DNA from: Antennarius striatus
Lineage: Eukaryota; Chordata; Actinopteri; Lophiiformes; Antennariidae
Length of the DNA stretch: 64,000 bases
NCBI RefSeq assembly: GCF_040054535.1
Contig: NC_090781.1
Coordinates: 9,241,982 to 9,305,981 of the forward strand
Direction of reading: 5' to 3'
In this document: in pieces, positions 47,001 to 56,155 of the stretch
Layout of the letters: each line of letters starts with the position of its first letter
How positions within the stretch are numbered: the stretch's first letter is position 1
The notes under the pieces: model-generated
What the model was told of the DNA's origin: nothing
What the model saw: the letters and a program-made list of their open reading frames with translations, nothing else
Database searches by the model: none
Program-made: the position numbers and the translations under genes

Positions 47001-50000
47001 GCCAAAATTTTTTCTTCCATGAAGGGCGACGGTCCTGATTCTGGGGACGATACCTGACAGAAAACACCAAGTAGTTAGCTTATTGACTAATAATAAAAGG
47101 AGAAATTTTAATGATAGCACATGTGTCAAGGCTGTGACTGTCTTTATGAGAGTTTGGAAGCTGTGATCTACCTGGTTAGTTCCACAACGTCCTCAAGAAG
47201 GAACTCTTCAACTGGAAATGTCAATCCAGGAATGTGGATCATTGGACAGTGGTCTATAAGCAGTTCAACAGAGGAAGAAATGAGAGTGAAGATCAATAGT
47301 AGCCACTTACACTGTATGATTTTTGCCACACTGGATGTCATTTAGTAAGTAATGTACCAAAATATTTTGAAAACTTCTGTGCGTTGAGGGTGGCGCTCAT
47401 GAGGATAACCTTGAGGTCATCTCTGAGGTCGAGTAGATCCTTCACGATGATGAGCAAAACATCTGATTGCAGATTTCTCTCGTGAATCTCATCCAAGACC
47501 AGATGGCTAATACTGGACAACAATCTGATGACAACAAGATTCACTTAAAACCTTATACATATGAATGTGTTCAAATTAAACGTACAGATTCATAATGACA
47601 TCACTCATGCAGTGGAAGGAAAGAAACAATCACACTAACACTGACAAGTATAAACATATCTGCATTCCATATAAATCCACATCAGCTGGTGAACTGACTG
47701 CCATACACATTCACTAAAGAATAGAAGCAAAACACAGACAATGAGGTTTCACTTAAAGGACATTTGGAGTGCAGTGGGTGCACACAAGGAGACAATAAAA
47801 AGTGTGTATTTGGGTGTTCAATTCTGTACCTATGAGCATGGCAACCCATACTAATGCTTCTTCCACAGACAGTAGAGTCAACCACAAACAAGGCAGTCAG
47901 AGACTGTAACATCCCGCAACACCCCTGAATTCAAAATTTTACCCTGACCTACTTTCATAGGTCAGGGTCATTTAATAAAAGACACATGATCCAACATGTG
48001 ACTAGTGCATTCTATTTGTCATGAGTTTTCAGAGATGTATACCTAAAAAGGTATAAAAGTGAAAATGTGACTTTGACCTAGTTATTCGAGGTCAAGGTTT
48101 TGAATTTTTACCACCTTGCCCCCCTGAATACAACGCCTTTTGTTTCGTCTTTCTATCTTATCCAGTTCGTGAGATATGTGTAAAAATAACTCAGGATAGA
48201 AAATATCTCAGACCATATATCAAAGCACCAGCTTTGATCTAAGCACCAGCTTTGATCTATGGTCTTACTCACATTGGCCTTCTCCCTCATCTTTTTATCT
48301 TATCCGTTTCCTGAGGGTACAAAAGGTGAAATTTAACCTTCAACTAGTTTTCTCAATGTCAAAGTCATCATCTCATTTTAATCCCCTTTGCTGCCCGGGT
48401 AATATGCTTCTCCTGTCATCTTTCTATCTGTAACGGTTGTGAAAATATTTGATGGACGAACACACAAACACTGACAATTACTATACAACACGGCTTCGTG
48501 GGATGTAGTCAATGAAGATAAATGAGAGAGACAGTGCAAAGACGAGAGAGGAAGGACAGATAGAACAGAGACACAAAGAGGAGAAGAAGAATAAAAATGG
48601 AGTATATATGATAAGGATGAGGATGTAGGGATGATGTTAGAGGTGACAGTGGAGAGGTAGTGGTGGCAAACTCACGGGTCCGAACGAAGCCATTGAAGAA
48701 TGATGCCTGTTGTACAGTACAGGACTGAACCTTGTCTCCGTGGTAACCGGCTATGAGAGGTGGGAGGGGAAAAAGACTTTTAACACAAAACACATTGCAG
48801 CTTAAAAACACATTTTAATCTCCCACATCCACATTATGATCTGAAACATCACGATTTGTCCATGCCACCGTATTTTTATTCTGAAGAGCAATTTTGTCTT
48901 TTGTTTCAGAATATCGTCAGAATTTTAAAACGCCCAGAAGCACCACTGTAATAATATTAAATACACAATTCAGAATCTGCGTCTCTACCAAGGTCTATAC
49001 AATAATAAGCAATTGAATAAGTATTCTGTGCAAAATGTCCAGGCTTTCCATTCATTCATACTACAAGGAGATTTATTGCAAGGTTATCTGATTAATCACA
49101 TATTAAGTAAATTGAGGTGCCTAAGCACAAACTTGCATAAGCACATTTATGTTTTATCACAGCGATTCCCTTGCAGGCACAGCCTGAAGGTCGGGTATAA
49201 AAACAGCAGCAACCCCAAGGCTCTCAGCAGGTCAGTTATTATTCTTCGTAGGAACATCTCCCAGAAAAAATATTAATAAAAATAAGCAATAAACATCACA
49301 CATTGTGCTTTCAGGACTCTGAAACAGTTGTATGCTTTGGCTCATTTATAATCTAGACACACACTTGCCGAGAAGGTACGACAATTTCAGTGTTGTGTGT
49401 TTAACTAAGGTGGTAACAGTACAGTATTTTGTTCTTTTCATACACAGACCTAGAAAAATTACCCGAGTCTGCAGGAGAGGCATATAAAAACGCATCATCT
49501 CACATCTGTTTAACAAGCAGAACCACACAAGCAGAAATGTGATGTCCTTCTTACCCAACTCTGTTGGCTTTACATTGCCACACTCAATACCTAAACGCGA
49601 GAAGTGAACTTCCAATATCCTTCACAGATGAAGTTGTTGACATAAAAGGTAACACAGCATCCATTATGTGGAACAGATTTGGGTATCTAAAAAAACAGCA
49701 GTCAGAAAAATATGCCAGGGAACTCTAAAAAACTTTTCTTTTTCACTTGAAAAGACACAATCCCTGAGATCGACCATTATGACCAACCAAAGACATTCAA
49801 AGATTTTTTATGAAGCTTGGTGGAAGAGTTGGGCATGTGACAAGGAAGAACATAATCAAAACGTTTTAGTTGAACTTTTTTGAAATTTTTTTTAGAAAAA
49901 ATTCACATTTGGGCGTCAACTAATTTAAGATTGAGGGGTGTGACATGAGCTGAGGAAGAAATCATTGCTTTTTAAAAAAATTTTCTTTATCATTGCAAGA

Positions 50001-53000
50001 CATGCTTTATCCACCTTGACTGTCTACCTATTTACTTCTGGCTCCCTGCATCAGTCTCCAATCATATCACACCAACCCCAGTTGCTCAATTTCATCCCTT
50101 TTTTCCACATCAATCATCCCTTCTAGACTTCATTATACAGAACTCAAACTGCTGCACCCTCTGGTCTCGTAGCTCTCTGCTCACTCACTCCTCTTTGCCT
50201 TCATCCATTTCAAAATGGACGAAAGCAAAGAGGCAACAGCGAAACTCCTGTACACTAATCCTTCAAATGAAAATCAAACTTCCTGTGTTATTCATTCATC
50301 CTGTATAATTCAATTTTTCAATATAATTGAAACCATCCATTAAGATATCTCACATCTTGATACACGTAGCTGAAGCCACATGTGGCTTTATTGTATAAAC
50401 ATAAAGAGAATAACTAAATAAGTTCAAAACTGCCATTGGAGATCACAATAAATTAGCCTTTGTTCTATAGACTGCATGTGATCATTTTAAGCCATATGCA
50501 GTGCCTGTAGAGAGAAATCAAACTGACAAAAAACACCTCTATCCAGGTGCCTGACTTAATATCATTTTTAAACAGCTGGTAGGCACAGCCAGCACAAGCA
50601 GCACGAGCAAGCTGTGGCTTTAATAATGGTGATGATGCAATTTGATTTTTATTTGTCTCTGAATGAAAATAGAAAGGGGACAGTAACAGAAAGCTAGATA
50701 GATCCCATAATGAAAAACACAACCTTTCGCCTCATCTATTTGTTTGCATGATATCAATACGACTCTCAAAACATCATATGTTACAAAAATATGAAATACC
50801 CCAAATTTGTGGGTGAGGCACCATTTCCCTCTGGGGGCAGGAAGGCCTATCCAGACGATCTGAGAGGTCTGGATTGTTCAAATTAGAGCACTAAACCAGA
50901 GATGGATTTTCACTCTGTACAAATCAGCGATTTATGAAGTTTTATCTAAAAATAAATTCTCTCTCTCCCTCTGAACTGCAGAATGAAGACTGTGACTGTC
51001 TAACGGCAACTGTCTAGTGGACGTTGACCCATTGTAAGACAGTATTACAGTAATGGAGATGAAGGAAGATAAATGTGTGGACAATTACTTCTACACTCTG
51101 CTAATGGTACTTTAATTTTTTAATAAACTCTAAAGTGAGTCACATCCTGTAATGGAATAAGTCTTGGGTCTGCGGCTATACTAGACTTGCTGGCCCAGTT
51201 TGCAGGCTGATGTGACGTAAACAGACACTTTCAATTTTTCTTTGGTTTTAGAGCTGTTTTATCTTTTGTTTCATCTGTTTATGTGAAAGAATTTTAGCCC
51301 ACTTATTCACAGCACATTGTCTATTATTGCATGGAACCACAGCTAACTTTTGGTATGGTTATATAAACACACCTGTCTTAAATAGCTGTTGACAGCTATT
51401 TATACAGCCATCCTTTCACTATATGCAAGATGTGTAACAAGGCTTCTTTACCTTTGCAGGCGGATTTGGTAACCGCAGGAATTTCCATTCCCTACACTTT
51501 CTGCCCTCTCTGCTGCTACACGCTCTGCTACCTGAAAGAAAGCACACGCAAGCAAAGATATACAAAAAAAAATCACAATTTTGTAAAAAGACCGACTTGC
51601 ATGACTAAACAAAATAACAACATATACACTGTATGCACATAGAAACGTATAATCCTATGCAGACAGACCCAAAAATAGCATCCATACCGAGATGGCGCTG
51701 ATGCGACGAGGCTGAGTACAGACGACACGACACATCGAGCCCATGCCTCTGTTGATATAGTCATCCAGGATGAATTGTGTGACCTGAGTGGTTTTTCCAC
51801 AACCCGTTTCCCCACTCACCACCAGCACCCGGTTTGAGTTGATTAGCTGCACTAGCTCCTGAGGACGTTAAGATGGGAGCAGGGGAAAGGAAGAGGAACA
51901 GGTAACAAATGAAATAGAGGATAAAAATAAGATTTCAAGTATGAAAAGAAGAAGCTCCGTTTTACCCAAAGTGGTGAGGTACATGATAAGAAAGAAAGAA
52001 GCAATCAAATACCTACCTCTTTCTTACCATAGGATGGTAGTTGTTCTCTAAATTTCTGAAGACACAGAGAGCAAAAATTGGTAAAACAGCTTATCACGGT
52101 TCTGCATCAAGGACAAACACACGCTCACATTTCTGGACATTTTGGAGTGATCAATTCACCTAAGCTGCTTTCTTGGAGGTGGGATGGGCCCGAGAACCCA
52201 GAGAAAACTTAGGCAGACATGGTAAGAACAAACAAACCACACAGAACCTTCTCGCTGTGAGGAAACAGTGCTATTCATTGTGCCATTTTAATTTTGAGGG
52301 GAAAAACACAGCCATGCCACACAACTATTATCTAAAATGCCAACCTTTTCCCTCAATTCTGAGGGAAATATTATAGAATTGCCCTGAAGAATGCAGCTCA
52401 AAAGTAAACACCTGCATTGGATTAAATCTGTTATTTACTCTGCAGTTAAAGAGTTTCACACCTTGGGAAGCTGTTGTACCAGCAGATTGACAAGAATCAC
52501 AGGTCTAATACGGTCTAATGTCGTTGACACAAAGGATAGGATAACAGAACTTGTTGAAGGTTCACAGAATGCTGGAAAAAGATGTTGGTTGTTTCCAGTC
52601 ATCTTTGTTGAAAGTATTAACAAAATGAAAGGTTGTAAAAGGAAATAATAGTGGGAGACCTAATAAAACATCATCAAGAAATCAAGAAAGAAAACTTAAA
52701 GCAATATGTCTTGGAAAGATAAATTGCACAACAAAACAAATTAGTTTGAAATGTGTGGAAAATGAAGCGAGTCTTTGAAGACATCCCGTAAAGAATCGCA
52801 AAAGCCAACCAAAAGCTGTCCTTATCACCTAAACAGAGCTGTGAAACAGAAAAGAACAAGGTTACAGAACGCCAGAGTAAAGCGATCAGACTGTGGATGC
52901 CTGAATGAAATTGATTCTCAGATGAATCTGCATTGGTCAAGGTAATGATGCTGTAACTTCTGTCGTTGTATCTTTAATGAAAGTGTAAGATGTCTCATGG

Positions 53001-55103
53001 TTACAAGGCCTTAACTTGCAAAGTTGATCTGGTGACAGCCAAAAAAGACAGTTCAAGCCGGACTGATGAAACAGAGTGACGACATTTTGATTAATGATAA
53101 TTCTGTTGCATGTCCGTGATTACTTTTTTACTACAACATCAAAGAGTCGAATGCACATCCTGTAAAATGGTGATTCCAGCATGTTTTGTATGTATGAGAA
53201 ATATAAATCAAATTTTATGGACAGGGGAGCCCTGGGGAGGGGAACCAGTCATTAAGATCCAGTAACTGACTTGCAAAGCTTTGCTTCTGACTGGCTTGGT
53301 GTGACAATGATGATTCTCAGGAAGACAAAGTTCTGTTTTAGTAATCATTATGCTCACCAGCATTTCTCTGTACTTGGGATCTGATTTTTTGTTCTGCATA
53401 TCTCTCTTCAAACGGTCATCCAGTGAATTGTCTCTAACTACTTCTTGAAATAAAAACTCCACATCCTTGTCATTCCTTCTCATTTTCTCTTTATCTTCCT
53501 CCTCCTCCTGCTGCTGCTGCTCCTCTTCATCCCAGTTTTCAGGCGGCTCATCTTTAACGACTGCAGCAGAGAAGTACCTAAAAAAACAGAAAAATGAGCA
53601 TGAAATTGTGAAAATATCCACAAAACAGCTGGTTACAGGAAAGTACTGGATGTTTGTGATAGCTCAGAGCAGCATTAAATATTTAATATTCTTTGGAGAA
53701 AGTTGTGTTTTTTCCAACATTGTATTTGTTTGCCAAGTTACCGTTGTGTTTTGTGAGTAATCTTCTTCTGGTCTGGATCAATTTCTTCATCCTCATTCTC
53801 ATTTTTAATGCCAGTCTTGAGTTTATCTTCTTCAGGTGCATCCCCATCAAAATAACTGCACATATATGAGTTAAATTGAATGGTAAAAATTAGTCACGGT
53901 TGTCAAAATGAACACAAAGCCCTTTATGCTAAAAATTACATCATTCTCTGCATGCCGTCCTTACCAGTGGTAATCTCTATTGACAGCTGCATGCCAGTTT
54001 CCAGATGTGGAGGTTCCTGGATTCCTGTCATCTCTCTCTGGGCCAGCTTGATCATTCTGGACTGAGTTAAGCAGCTGAGTGATGTGCTGCTCTCTAACCT
54101 CATCCATCTGCACCACTGCACGCTGCATACAGCCAAGGGAAGATAAATGTTCAGCAATGAATTTGGAAGAAAGGAAGCAGTGTTTAGAACTGACTTGTGT
54201 CAAGCCTGCTAATTACCTGCAATCTAATAATGTTAATGCTTAAAATTATATGGGGGAGGGAAAAAAAGATAAAATCAATGGACTACCTTTTGTCTTGTCA
54301 ATTTGTCAAAACAATTGAGAGCTTGTGTTTGTTTTCTTTCTGTATCTAGCAGAAAAATGTTAATATGTGCATTCACGTACCACACCTGAAGTTGTGTTTC
54401 CTACCACATGGCATTTGCATATAAGTACAGTGCAATGATGATCCCGAGTCAATAATACAGCAACTCCGATATAGTTTCTATGTTGTGTAAACTACATGAT
54501 AGTAATTACAAGGTGTTTACACGCCAATGAATTTCCTTACATGAATGAAATTTATTTTGTGATTTCTACTCTATATACACAAAGCGGCTTTCTTCAGTTC
54601 TGTCACTCACATGTACATAGGCCATTTAGAATCCAATACATCAACTGAATGTTTGAAGTTTTCCCTCATTTAAAAAATTAGCATCCATGGAATGGCTATT
54701 GCTGGAGTATCTGTATCAGATGTATTAGATGATGCGATTTATTCCTGTCTAACCTCTCCCTGCGTTTAAGGTCTAAATCAATATCTATAACAAGACATAT
54801 TTACATCCAGCCATGTTTCACAAGGTGTACGAGCTTGGAACAAAACGCAATCCATACCGATCTTCGATCAGCCTGTTTTCTCCTGACGGCTCCATATCTT
54901 GCGTACCACAGACCAATCTCACGGCCCTTGAGGTGTGGTGGGGGACGGTCCCGTTGTTCACCAGCTCCTCGGTTCCTGTCAGACTCGGAACTATGTCCTC
55001 TGGATCGTCCTGCGCCTGCTCCTCTCTCCCATCTATCTCCGTTTCCATCTATGTACCCTCGGCCTCCCCTTCTGCCTCTTCTTCCACCTCCACCATAACT
55101 CAT
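32887..55103 (-). CDS. dhx36: dhx36 (RHAU/G4R1), DEAH-box G-quadruplex helicase, complete 26-exon CDS
   Basis: Orthologue of vertebrate DHX36, an ATP-dependent helicase that unwinds G-quadruplex DNA and RNA in nucleus and cytoplasm and also acts on AU-rich mRNAs. The joined exons give 3210 nt, 1069 residues plus stop (human 1008), and every split codon rejoins in frame. Order: Gly/Arg-rich N-terminus; the RHAU-specific motif that stacks on a G-quartet at about 56-80 ([20 protein letters not shown]); an acidic linker longer than in mammals, with a Glu/Gln run; Walker A GETGCGKT 275-282; [14 protein letters not shown] 379-382; SAT 411-413; [24 protein letters not shown] 644-651; then winged-helix, ratchet and OB-fold region ending near [10 protein letters not shown]. 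All ATPase motifs are intact. The last six residues are Asp. ATG at 55103 has G at -3 and the N-terminus matches the family. Same strand as gpr149, convergent with arhgef26. Confidence 0.97.
33207..33359 (-). CDS. dhx36: dhx36 exon 25 (OB-fold region)
   Basis: Acceptor tgtccacag, donor AAG|gtagct. 51 codons: [20 protein letters not shown] through [14 protein letters not shown], nearly identical to mammalian DHX36. Confidence 0.98.
33360..34281 (-). other. dhx36 intron 24
   Basis: No exon seen. Contains an (AAT)n-rich stretch at about 33657-33772. Confidence 0.75.
33657..33772. repeat. Imperfect (AAT)n array
   Basis: Mostly aat/ata trinucleotides with gatg, caac and gtaat interruptions, most regular at 33733-33758. 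Confidence 0.88.
34282..34402 (-). CDS. dhx36: dhx36 exon 24 (OB-fold region)
   Basis: Acceptor tttctcag, donor AGT|gtgagt. Encodes [20 protein letters not shown] through [12 protein letters not shown]. Confidence 0.97.
34905..35345 (+). repeat. Modular dispersed repeat, copy A
   Basis: Shares 'cacattactcgggcggcaa', 'aatgagatgatgaccttga', 'ggtcaaggtcaaatttc' and 'accatagatcaaagc' with the copies at 47880-48505 and 61705-62075. The 3' part is dense in inverted repeats around gatcaaagct and ggtcaaagct, and the end (gggatgttgcagtctctgac) is shared with the 47.9-kb copy. Family unknown to me. Confidence 0.8.
35410..35545 (-). mobile_element. Decayed non-LTR retrotransposon fragment
   Basis: Aligns by eye with the LINE fragment at 56155-56515 (cttctgtatcctcctgtctaacaccgact; catgtcttccctcactacgtc, against the matching text there). 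No open frame remains. Confidence 0.6.
35635..35685. repeat. Perfect 22-bp hairpin with 7-nt loop
   Basis: 35635-35656 (starts agggagatattctc) is the exact reverse complement of 35664-35685 (ends gagaatatctccct); loop agaatat. In dhx36 intron 23. Confidence 0.93.
35761..36401 (+). mobile_element. hAT relic with a BED-finger transposase remnant, split by a second insertion
   Basis: Outer ends TAGGGGCTGTCA at the left and the complement-like GGCAGCACTA at the right; flanking 8-mers ccatcaac and ctatcaat agree at six of eight positions, fitting an old hAT duplication. From the ATG at 35938 a frame reads [20 protein letters not shown], which resembles the N-terminus of BED-type hAT transposases (ZBED-like), then stops where the inner element begins. 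No catalytic part of a transposase is present. Family call is from remembered patterns. Confidence 0.65.
36060..36235 (+). mobile_element. Short interspersed element nested in the hAT relic
   Basis: Contains cagtctgccccagggcagct, 'gtggctacacacgtag', aatgagtaatggatc and gcgctatataaatcgaatcc, ending in an (att)n tail at 36207-36235. This is the text of an abundant teleost SINE/LINE tail as I remember it. Its start cuts the transposase remnant. Confidence 0.65.
37150..37240 (-). CDS. dhx36: dhx36 exon 23
   Basis: Acceptor aaccctcag, donor GG|gtgagt. Encodes [20 protein letters not shown] and the RPSYSKKRP segment. Confidence 0.96.
37376..37475 (-). CDS. dhx36: dhx36 exon 22
   Basis: Acceptor tcacgcag, donor G|gtaaca. 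Encodes [20 protein letters not shown] and the [13 protein letters not shown] segment. Confidence 0.97.
37603..37686 (-). CDS. dhx36: dhx36 exon 21
   Basis: Acceptor actgaccag, donor CAG|gtgagc. 28 codons: [20 protein letters not shown] through FLSANTLQ. Confidence 0.97.
37765..37851 (-). CDS. dhx36: dhx36 exon 20
   Basis: Acceptor tcattacag, donor CAG|gtacag. 29 codons: [20 protein letters not shown] through HLTIVNAFQ. Confidence 0.97.
37951..38124 (-). CDS. dhx36: dhx36 exon 19 (ratchet region)
   Basis: Acceptor gtattcag, donor CTG|gtggag. Encodes [20 protein letters not shown] and [19 protein letters not shown], strongly conserved in DEAH helicases. Confidence 0.98.
38125..39944 (-). other. 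dhx36 intron 18
   Basis: 1.8 kb, AT-rich. No exon, long simple repeat or transposon end recognised. Confidence 0.7.
39945..40043 (-). CDS. dhx36: dhx36 exon 18
   Basis: Acceptor tttgcctag, donor TTG|gtaaga. 33 codons: [20 protein letters not shown] through LAIKNLTDL, part of the winged-helix region. Confidence 0.96.
40044..40859 (-). other. dhx36 intron 17
   Basis: No exon or repeat recognised. Confidence 0.65.
40860..40977 (-). CDS. dhx36: dhx36 exon 17
   Basis: Acceptor atgttcag, donor AAG|gttgtg. Encodes [20 protein letters not shown] through LEELCLHIK; its first base completes the last Arg codon of motif VI. Confidence 0.97.
40978..41350 (-). other. dhx36 intron 16, beginning in a (GT)n microsatellite
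   Basis: 373 nt. Its first ~55 bases are the microsatellite listed at 41296-41350, so the donor reads GTGTGT. The remainder is unremarkable. Confidence 0.9.
41296..41350. repeat. (CA)n/(CGCA)n microsatellite forming the intron 16 donor
   Basis: Seen from the minus strand it is gt repeats with gc interruptions, pure gt for the first 20 bases, directly abutting exon 16. Confidence 0.96.
41351..41494 (-). CDS. dhx36: dhx36 exon 16 (helicase motifs V-VI)
   Basis: Acceptor ctgtcacag, donor AG|gtgtgtgtgt. Encodes [20 protein letters not shown] through [11 protein letters not shown]. 144 nt, with matching split-codon phase on both sides, so its removal would not shift the frame. Confidence 0.97.
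41495..42010 (-). other. dhx36 intron 15, beginning in a (GT)n microsatellite
   Basis: 516 nt; donor GTGTGT is the start of the array at 41951-42010. No exon seen inside. Confidence 0.9.
41951..42010. repeat. (CA)n/(GCAC)n microsatellite forming the intron 15 donor
   Basis: Minus-strand view: gt repeats, then gcgt tetramers and gt again, directly abutting exon 15. Confidence 0.95.
42011..42075 (-). CDS. dhx36: dhx36 exon 15
   Basis: Acceptor ctctcacag, donor AG|gtgtgtgtgt. Encodes [20 protein letters not shown] and Thr, leading into motif V. 65 nt. Confidence 0.97.
42186..42241 (-). CDS. dhx36: dhx36 exon 14
   Basis: Acceptor catttcag, donor CAG|gtcagc. Encodes [18 protein letters not shown], identical to mammalian DHX36 at nearly all positions. 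Confidence 0.97.
42242..43105 (-). other. dhx36 intron 13
   Basis: Contains a 'gcctttatttaaccaggaat' repeat fragment (42615-42740) and a decayed copy of the teleost 'catccattttcttg..' repeat (42834-42920). Confidence 0.65.
42615..42740 (+). repeat. Teleost 'tttatttaaccagga' interspersed repeat fragment
   Basis: The text cagcctttatttaaccagga, followed by 'ttacaacggggacccggaca', matches a widespread fish repeat as I remember it. No ends or TSD resolved. Confidence 0.55.
43106..43193 (-). CDS. dhx36: dhx36 exon 13 (helicase motif IV region)
   Basis: Acceptor ttcctgacag (minus view ctgacag), donor G|gtacaa. Encodes [20 protein letters not shown] and LMAQQMFRS. Confidence 0.97.
43470..43498. repeat. 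12-bp perfect inverted repeat, 5-nt loop
   Basis: cccactcctgga and tccaggagtggg around aaaac. Confidence 0.9.
44012..44067. repeat. (CA)n microsatellite, ~25 units
   Basis: Nearly pure ca with caaa at both edges. Confidence 0.95.
45498..45603 (-). CDS. dhx36: dhx36 exon 12
   Basis: Acceptor tttaacag, donor GAG|gtgagg. 35 codons: [20 protein letters not shown] through IRHIVLNEE. Confidence 0.96.
45604..46912 (-). other. dhx36 intron 11
   Basis: 1.3 kb, no exon or clear repeat recognised. Confidence 0.65.
46913..47053 (-). CDS. dhx36: dhx36 exon 11
   Basis: Acceptor ttctgtcag, donor AG|gtgagt. Encodes [20 protein letters not shown] and [18 protein letters not shown]. An alternative acceptor 13 nt further in (gtccccag) would break the frame, so the outer one is chosen. 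Confidence 0.94.
47172..47253 (-). CDS. dhx36: dhx36 exon 10
   Basis: Acceptor cttatag, donor AG|gtagat. 26 full codons: [20 protein letters not shown] through DVVELT. Confidence 0.95.
47358..47524 (-). CDS. dhx36: dhx36 exon 9 (DEIH box, SAT motif)
   Basis: Acceptor gtcatcag, donor G|gtacat. Encodes [20 protein letters not shown] and [20 protein letters not shown]; motifs II and III intact. Confidence 0.98.
47525..48675 (-). other. dhx36 intron 8
   Basis: Mostly occupied by modular repeat copy B (about 47880-48505); no exon seen. Confidence 0.75.
47880..48505 (-). repeat. Modular dispersed repeat, copy B (longest)
   Basis: Reverse-oriented relative to copies A and C. Read on the minus strand it shows, in order, gtgtgttcgtcc, 'caaccgttacagatagaaag', aatgagatgatgactttg, 'ggaaacggataagataaaaa', 'gaccatagatcaaagctgg' twice in altered form, 'gaactggataagatagaaag', and a second aggtcaaagtcac module. 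Some words recur two to four times inside the copy. Confidence 0.85.
48676..48750 (-). CDS. dhx36: dhx36 exon 8
   Basis: Acceptor ctctcatag, donor CC|gtgagt. 24 full codons: [20 protein letters not shown] through LRSD. Confidence 0.97.
48751..51451 (-). other. dhx36 intron 7
   Basis: 2.7 kb, AT-rich, no exon or known repeat recognised except a 21-bp near-palindrome at 50190-50233. Confidence 0.7.
50190..50233. repeat. Near-perfect 21-bp inverted repeat
   Basis: Arms 50190-50210 and 50213-50233 (cctctttgc..tccattt against aaatgga..gcaaagagg) pair at 19 of 21 positions with a 2-nt centre. Confidence 0.85.
51452..51531 (-). CDS. dhx36: dhx36 exon 7
   Basis: Acceptor ttctttcag, donor AG|gtaaag. 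26 full codons: [20 protein letters not shown] through YQIRLQ. Confidence 0.97.
51688..51858 (-). CDS. dhx36: dhx36 exon 6 (Walker A, motif Ia)
   Basis: Acceptor cgtcctcag, donor TCG|gtatgg. Encodes [35 protein letters not shown] and [11 protein letters not shown]; 57 codons, phase 0. Confidence 0.98.
52017..52055 (-). CDS. dhx36: dhx36 exon 5 (micro-exon, 39 nt)
   Basis: Acceptor atttcag-like (cttcag), donor GAG|gtaggt. 13 codons [13 protein letters not shown], matching mammalian HFREKLPSYG. Confidence 0.93.
52056..53357 (-). other. dhx36 intron 4
   Basis: 1.3 kb. The first part carries a copy of the teleost 'ggagcctatcccagctg' repeat's 3' half (52095-52290); no exon seen. Confidence 0.7.
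52095..52290 (+). repeat. 3' half of the 'ggagcctatcccagctg' teleost repeat
   Basis: Contains acacacgctcaca, cgagaacccagagaaaactt, 'ggcagacatgg', cacacagaaccttctcgctg and 'tgaggaaacagtgct', in the order expected for this repeat. Confidence 0.75.
53358..53577 (-). CDS. dhx36: dhx36 exon 4 (acidic linker)
   Basis: Acceptor tttttttag, donor CTG|gtgagc. Encodes [19 protein letters not shown], a QQQQ run, EEEED, then [20 protein letters not shown] and DPKYREML. The second half aligns with mammalian DHX36; the Glu/Gln run does not. Confidence 0.95.
53742..53855 (-). CDS. dhx36: dhx36 exon 3
   Basis: Acceptor tatgtgcag, donor CG|gtaact. 37 full codons, very acidic ([24 protein letters not shown]). 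Poor similarity to mammals; inclusion rests on splice sites and frame continuity. Confidence 0.85.
53965..54122 (-). CDS. dhx36: dhx36 exon 2
   Basis: Acceptor ctgtatgcag, donor TG|gtaagg. Encodes [20 protein letters not shown], matching mammalian RAVVHMDERREEQIVQLLNS, then a divergent stretch. Confidence 0.96.
54123..54857 (-). other. dhx36 intron 1
   Basis: No exon or repeat recognised. Confidence 0.65.
54858..55103 (-). CDS. dhx36: dhx36 exon 1 (start codon, Gly/Arg-rich region, RSM)
   Basis: Encodes 82 residues: [16 protein letters not shown] start, then [20 protein letters not shown]. Donor TCG|gtatgg. The Gly/Arg codons give many GG runs on the coding strand. Confidence 0.96.
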
Positions 55104-55424
55104 AACGCCGTATGATAATAAATACCGCAGGTAGTTAGCACTCGGGTGCTGTCAGGATGAGTAAAACCGTTGTGTTGTGCCACCACTGACACGGACACGC
55201 TACGTAGCTAACTGTGTTAGCAGTGTTGAATGAATTTGCGAACTACCGACTACAGTTATAAACATGAAGCTACACCCACGGCTTCTGAACACTGACTTAT
55301 TGTTAGTTAAATGTACACCTAATTTATTTTGCGCCAAAAAATTGACCTGTAAAAAAAAAAATAATTATCCTATCAAACAGTAAAAGTTCCGTCGCTTTCT
55401 CGTTTTCATCGTCGTCGCACAATG

Positions 55425-55467
55425 TGACGTCACGATACTCGTTCCTGTCGCAGCGGCCAAGGATTGG
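55425..55467 (-). promoter_or_regulatory. dhx36: Candidate dhx36 core promoter: CCAAT box and CRE
   Basis: Minus-strand CCAAT (55467-55463) lies 30 bp upstream of a palindromic CRE, TGACGTCA (55425-55432), about 320 bp upstream of the start codon. The area 55380-55460 is CpG-richer than its surroundings. This spacing is common in TATA-less vertebrate promoters bound by NF-Y and CREB/ATF. Confidence 0.6.
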
Positions 55468-56042
55468 TTGACGCATATTTCTTCTCACACTGTAATAACA
55501 GACTGACAGACTGTAGTCCATCATGGGGATGACTCATAAGGCGACAAAGAATCGTTCATGCTTATATTTACAGCTACATTTGCGTGCAAAATTATTCAAC
55601 TGCTAACCACTGCGTACCAGCTGTTTGCAATAAACAAATTTGACAAGGATAGTATAAATAGCTCCATACAATAGATATTACTACTGTTCTCCCCAAATTA
55701 CTGATTATAGCATTCAAAGTCATGAAGACAAACATTTTGACGACCGTGTTGTGTCCCTTAGCTGCTATCCACTGCTGCAAACGTGATATATAGCCAGACA
55801 ATAGTTTTTAGGAGGAAGACAGAGAAAAAACTGCCCAAAAGGTGTAAAATAAACAGCTGGTGACCAGTTTTCATAAAGTGTTTTGGTAAACATCATAGAC
55901 GATAAGTGATGGATGTGTTCTGGCAGTATTCCTGGAAAATCTCAACCCATTCCCAAGAGGGCATAAGCCTCCTATAATTTGATGTCCCCAGATGTGGATG
56001 TTAAAACCACCCTGTTCAAATTTCACAAAAGATTTTCTGCAG

Positions 56043-56155
56043 CAGGGGTGTCAAATTCATTTTCACTTGTGGCCCTATCAGCATAACGGCTGTCCTCAAA
56101 GGGCCAGATGTAACTTATAAATGTAATTAATGTAATGTAAAATAAATGTAACTTC
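56043..56155. mobile_element. Truncated hAT MITE (5' end only)
   Basis: Starts caggggtgtcaaattcattt and continues 'ggctgtcctcaaagggccag', like the complete copy at 5681-6198. It breaks off where LINE sequence begins; no matching right end is seen. Confidence 0.8.

Noticed and set aside
55104..55560. Bidirectional promoter serving a divergent gene upstream of dhx36
   Set aside because: The next gene, gpr149, is on the same strand and presents its 3' end here; no plus-strand exon follows.
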